A DNA stretch of 57,822 bases, from assembly GCF_002699985.1 (NCBI RefSeq), contig NZ_LKBT01000020.1:1-57822 (forward strand), read 5' to 3'. Origin of the DNA: Pseudomonas sp. ICMP 561 (GTDB lineage Bacteria; Pseudomonadota; Gammaproteobacteria; Pseudomonadales; Pseudomonadaceae). The notes beneath the pieces are model-generated. The model saw only the letters and a program-made list of their open reading frames with translations, was not told the DNA's origin and searched no databases. Shown piece after piece: positions 55,937-57,822 of this stretch. How positions within the stretch are numbered: the first letter of the stretch is position 1; every line of letters starts with the position of its first letter. Both the position numbers and the translations under genes were made by a program.

Positions 55937-57430
55937 ATGAGCACCATTCAACACTTGATCGACGGCCAACTGGTCAGCGACAACGGCCGTACTGCCGACG
56001 TGTTCAATCCGTCGACCGGTCAGGCTATCCATAAGGTATCGTTGGCCAGCCGCGAAACGGTGCAACAAGCCATCGACTCGGCAAAGGCAGCGTTTCCGGC
56101 CTGGCGCAACACGCCACCGGCCAAGCGTGCTCAGGTCATGTTTCGCTTCAAGCAACTGCTGGAGCAGAACGAAGGCCGTATCGCTCAGTTGATCAGCGAA
56201 GAGCACGGCAAAACGCTCGAAGACGCTGCGGGTGAACTCAAGCGTGGCATCGAGAACGTCGAATACGCCTGTGCTGCTCCCGAAATTCTCAAGGGTGAGT
56301 ACAGCCGCAATGTAGGACCGAACATTGATGCCTGGTCCGACTTCCAGCCTTTGGGTGTCGTCGCGGGTATTACGCCGTTCAACTTCCCGGCGATGGTGCC
56401 TTTGTGGATGTACCCGCTGGCGATCGCTTGCGGTAACTGTTTCATCCTCAAACCGTCCGAGCGCGATCCAAGCTCCACGCTGCTGATCGCACAATTGCTG
56501 CACGAAGCCGGTCTTCCTAAAGGCGTACTCAATGTCGTCCATGGCGACAAGGCTGCGGTGGATGCTCTGATCGAAGCTCCGGAAGTCAAAGCGCTGAGTT
56601 TTGTGGGTTCAACGCCGATTGCCGAGTACATCTATAAAGAAGGCGCTGCGCGCGGTAAACGAGTGCAGGCCTTGGGTGGCGCGAAAAACCATGCGGTGCT
56701 GATGCCGGATGCTGACCTGGATAACGCGGTCAGTGCGTTAATGGGCGCTGCTTACGGTTCGTGCGGCGAGCGCTGCATGGCGATCTCGGTGGCCGTATGT
56801 GTGGGTGATCAGATTGCCGATGCGCTGGTCGCCAAACTGGTGCCGCAAATTGCCTCCCTGAAAATCGGTGCCGGTACAACGTGCGGGCTGGACATGGGGC
56901 CTTTGGTCACTGGTCAGCATCGCGACAAAGTCAGCGGCTATATAGAAGACGGCGTGCAAGCGGGCGCCAAACTGGTTGTTGATGGTCGCGGCTTGAGTGT
57001 TGCCGGTAATGAAGATGGCTTCTTCATGGGTGGCTGCCTGTTCGATCAGGTGACCCCAGAGATGCGTATCTATAAAGAAGAGATCTTTGGGCCGGTGCTG
57101 TGCATCGTGCGAGTTGCCAGTCTTGAGCAGGCCATGCAACTGATCAATGATCATGAGTACGGCAATGGCACCTGCATCTTCACTCGAGACGGAGAAGCTG
57201 CACGTTTGTTCTGTGATGAGATTGAAGTAGGCATGGTTGGGGTCAACGTTCCACTGCCGGTGCCGGTTGCCTACCACAGCTTCGGTGGCTGGAAGCGTTC
57301 ACTGTTCGGTGACCTACATGCCTATGGGCCGGATGGGGTGCGTTTCTATACGCGCCGCAAGGCGATTACCCAGCGTTGGCCGCAACGTGCGAGCCACGAG
57401 GCGTCGCAGTTCGCCTTTCCTAGTCTCTAA
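55937..57430 (+). CDS. mmsA: CoA-acylating (methyl)malonate-semialdehyde dehydrogenase
   Basis: 497-residue NAD-dependent aldehyde dehydrogenase that makes acetyl-CoA or propionyl-CoA, with CO2 release, from malonate or methylmalonate semialdehyde. Cys280 in YGSCGERCMAISVAVCVG is the nucleophile; TPFNFPAMVPLWMYPLAIAC and the GGAKNHAVLMPDADLD loop mark the MMSDH subgroup. As the partner of bauA it should be the bauC-type enzyme of beta-alanine breakdown; the valine-pathway mmsA is usually beside mmsB, which is not here. Good GGAG sequence before the ATG. Confidence 0.95.
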   Translation: MSTIQHLIDGQLVSDNGRTADVFNPSTGQAIHKVSLASRETVQQAIDSAKAAFPAWRNTPPAKRAQVMFRFKQLLEQNEGRIAQLISEEHGKTLEDAAGELKRGIENVEYACAAPEILKGEYSRNVGPNIDAWSDFQPLGVVAGITPFNFPAMVPLWMYPLAIACGNCFILKPSERDPSSTLLIAQLLHEAGLPKGVLNVVHGDKAAVDALIEAPEVKALSFVGSTPIAEYIYKEGAARGKRVQALGGAKNHAVLMPDADLDNAVSALMGAAYGSCGERCMAISVAVCVGDQIADALVAKLVPQIASLKIGAGTTCGLDMGPLVTGQHRDKVSGYIEDGVQAGAKLVVDGRGLSVAGNEDGFFMGGCLFDQVTPEMRIYKEEIFGPVLCIVRVASLEQAMQLINDHEYGNGTCIFTRDGEAARLFCDEIEVGMVGVNVPLPVPVAYHSFGGWKRSLFGDLHAYGPDGVRFYTRRKAITQRWPQRASHEASQFAFPSL

Positions 57431-57444
57431 GACGTCTTGGAAGA

Positions 57445-57476
57445 GGGGTGAGCCGTCAGGCTCACCCCTTTGTTTT
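57445..57476 (+). terminator. Intrinsic terminator of bauA-mmsA
   Basis: GGGGTGAGCC GTCA GGCTCACCCC: perfect 10-bp stem with a 4-base loop, followed by TTTGTTTT. Confidence 0.95.
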
Positions 57477-57518
57477 ATGGGGTTTCAGAAAGATATGACA
57501 ATTTAGTGAAATTAAGGG

Positions 57519-57546
57519 TTGACGGCCTCTCTAATCTCTCTATAAT
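57519..57546 (+). promoter_or_regulatory. rRNA-operon promoter, upstream copy
   Basis: TTGACG (57519-57524), 16-base spacer, TATAAT (57541-57546), followed by a GC-containing start region (TCGCACC). First of three promoters with identical spacing ahead of a presumed 16S rRNA gene. Confidence 0.85.
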
Positions 57547-57664
57547 TCGCACCTCTTCTGGCGCAGACAGAACGAAAAACTCCTTGATAATCAATGAGTT
57601 GGACGATTCGGTTGGCTCAGAAGAGGCTTCGATGAAGTTGATCGAAAGCGGTGAAAAAAGGCAG

Positions 57665-57692
57665 TTGACAGCAGGTTGTAACGCTGTAGAAT
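57665..57692 (+). promoter_or_regulatory. rRNA-operon promoter, middle copy
   Basis: TTGACA (57665-57670), 16-base spacer, TAGAAT (57687-57692), followed by TCGCCTCCCG. It resembles the third copy in -10, spacing and the GC-rich block after the -10. Confidence 0.9.
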
Positions 57693-57783
57693 TCGCCTCC
57701 CGCTAACGAGCAACGTGATGTTGATCGAAGCGCAAGTGGTTGAAGTTGATAAGGAAACTTTGAAAACTTCTTAAAATAACCGC

Positions 57784-57811
57784 TTGACAGATACAGAGGC
57801 TGCTGTAGAAT
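57784..57811 (+). promoter_or_regulatory. rRNA-operon promoter, proximal copy
   Basis: TTGACA (57784-57789), 16-base spacer, TAGAAT (57806-57811), then GCGCGCCTCGG at the window end. GCTGCTGTAGAATGCGCGCC is the wording found before Pseudomonas 16S rRNA genes; the GC-rich discriminator after the -10 is typical of stringently controlled promoters. The 16S gene should begin a few hundred bases beyond the window. Confidence 0.9.
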
Positions 57812-57822
57812 GCGCGCCTCGG

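Overview
The window is chromosomal DNA of a Pseudomonas, most likely of the fluorescens/syringae lineage. The evidence is gene content and order (thiD-thiE-hemL; amn; rluE; a RIO kinase; the bauR-bauA-mmsA beta-alanine locus next to a purine deaminase/ABC transporter cluster, which resembles the PA0130-PA0148 stretch of P. aeruginosa), GC-rich codon use, many intergenic REP palindromes, and a Pseudomonas-type rRNA-operon promoter region at the right end. No phage, insertion sequence, CRISPR array or tRNA gene was found. The species cannot be named from the sequence alone.

Layout. 0.3-4 kb: a Sel1-repeat protein and the thiD-thiE-hemL group (thiamine and tetrapyrrole synthesis) on the minus strand. 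4-10.7 kb, plus strand: a 7TMR-DISM sensor kinase, AidB flavoprotein, AMP nucleosidase and RluE. 10.8-22.9 kb: DUF2788 protein, Lrp-type regulator, a Gln-rich DUF6515 protein, a FieF-like metal exporter with a small lipoprotein, an alpha/beta hydrolase, HrpB helicase, an orphan gene beside a duplicated gene end, an EEP-family nuclease/phosphatase, a YciC-like membrane protein, a DUF2076 protein, a NYN protein and a DnaQ-like exonuclease. 23-31.3 kb: RhlE, a divergent acyl-chain cluster (MaoC hydratase and two-domain FabG against a thiolase), an SBF-type symporter with a divergent AraC regulator, and a RIO kinase. 31.5-35 kb: the copper module cueR-copA and copZ, with two MerR-type promoters carrying 19-bp spacers. 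35-38 kb: a Bcr/CflA transporter, an AT-richer orphan gene and an ArsR-like regulator.

38-53 kb is a purine/nucleobase uptake and catabolism region: adenine deaminase, a 2OG-Fe(II) oxygenase, a BMP-type binding protein, 8-oxoguanine deaminase, a BMP-type ABC transporter (one ATPase, two permeases), an NCS2 nucleobase permease and a RutR-like TetR regulator. It is interspersed with a ChaA-type antiporter, a MerR-SDR pair and a small membrane protein. Three separated promoters of this region (BMP protein, ABC operon, NCS2 permease) carry the same short sequence, whose best copies form a 7-2-7 dyad like the known RutR operator. This suggests one regulon controlled by the local TetR protein.

53.4-57.5 kb: bauR (LysR) divergent from bauA-mmsA for beta-alanine/omega-amino-acid catabolism. 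The last 300 bases hold three evenly built sigma-70 promoters (each with a 16-bp spacer) that should drive an rRNA operon starting beyond the window.

Most promising observations: the shared operator of the putative purine regulon; a composite direct repeat of DnaA-box-like sequence plus CACAGTAAATGTG upstream of the ABC operon; the duplicated 3' end of the EEP gene flanking an orphan gene; the paired CueR promoters; a membrane-protein gene whose C-terminus and stop codon come from a REP element; and a strong terminator with no gene in front of it at about 11.8 kb.
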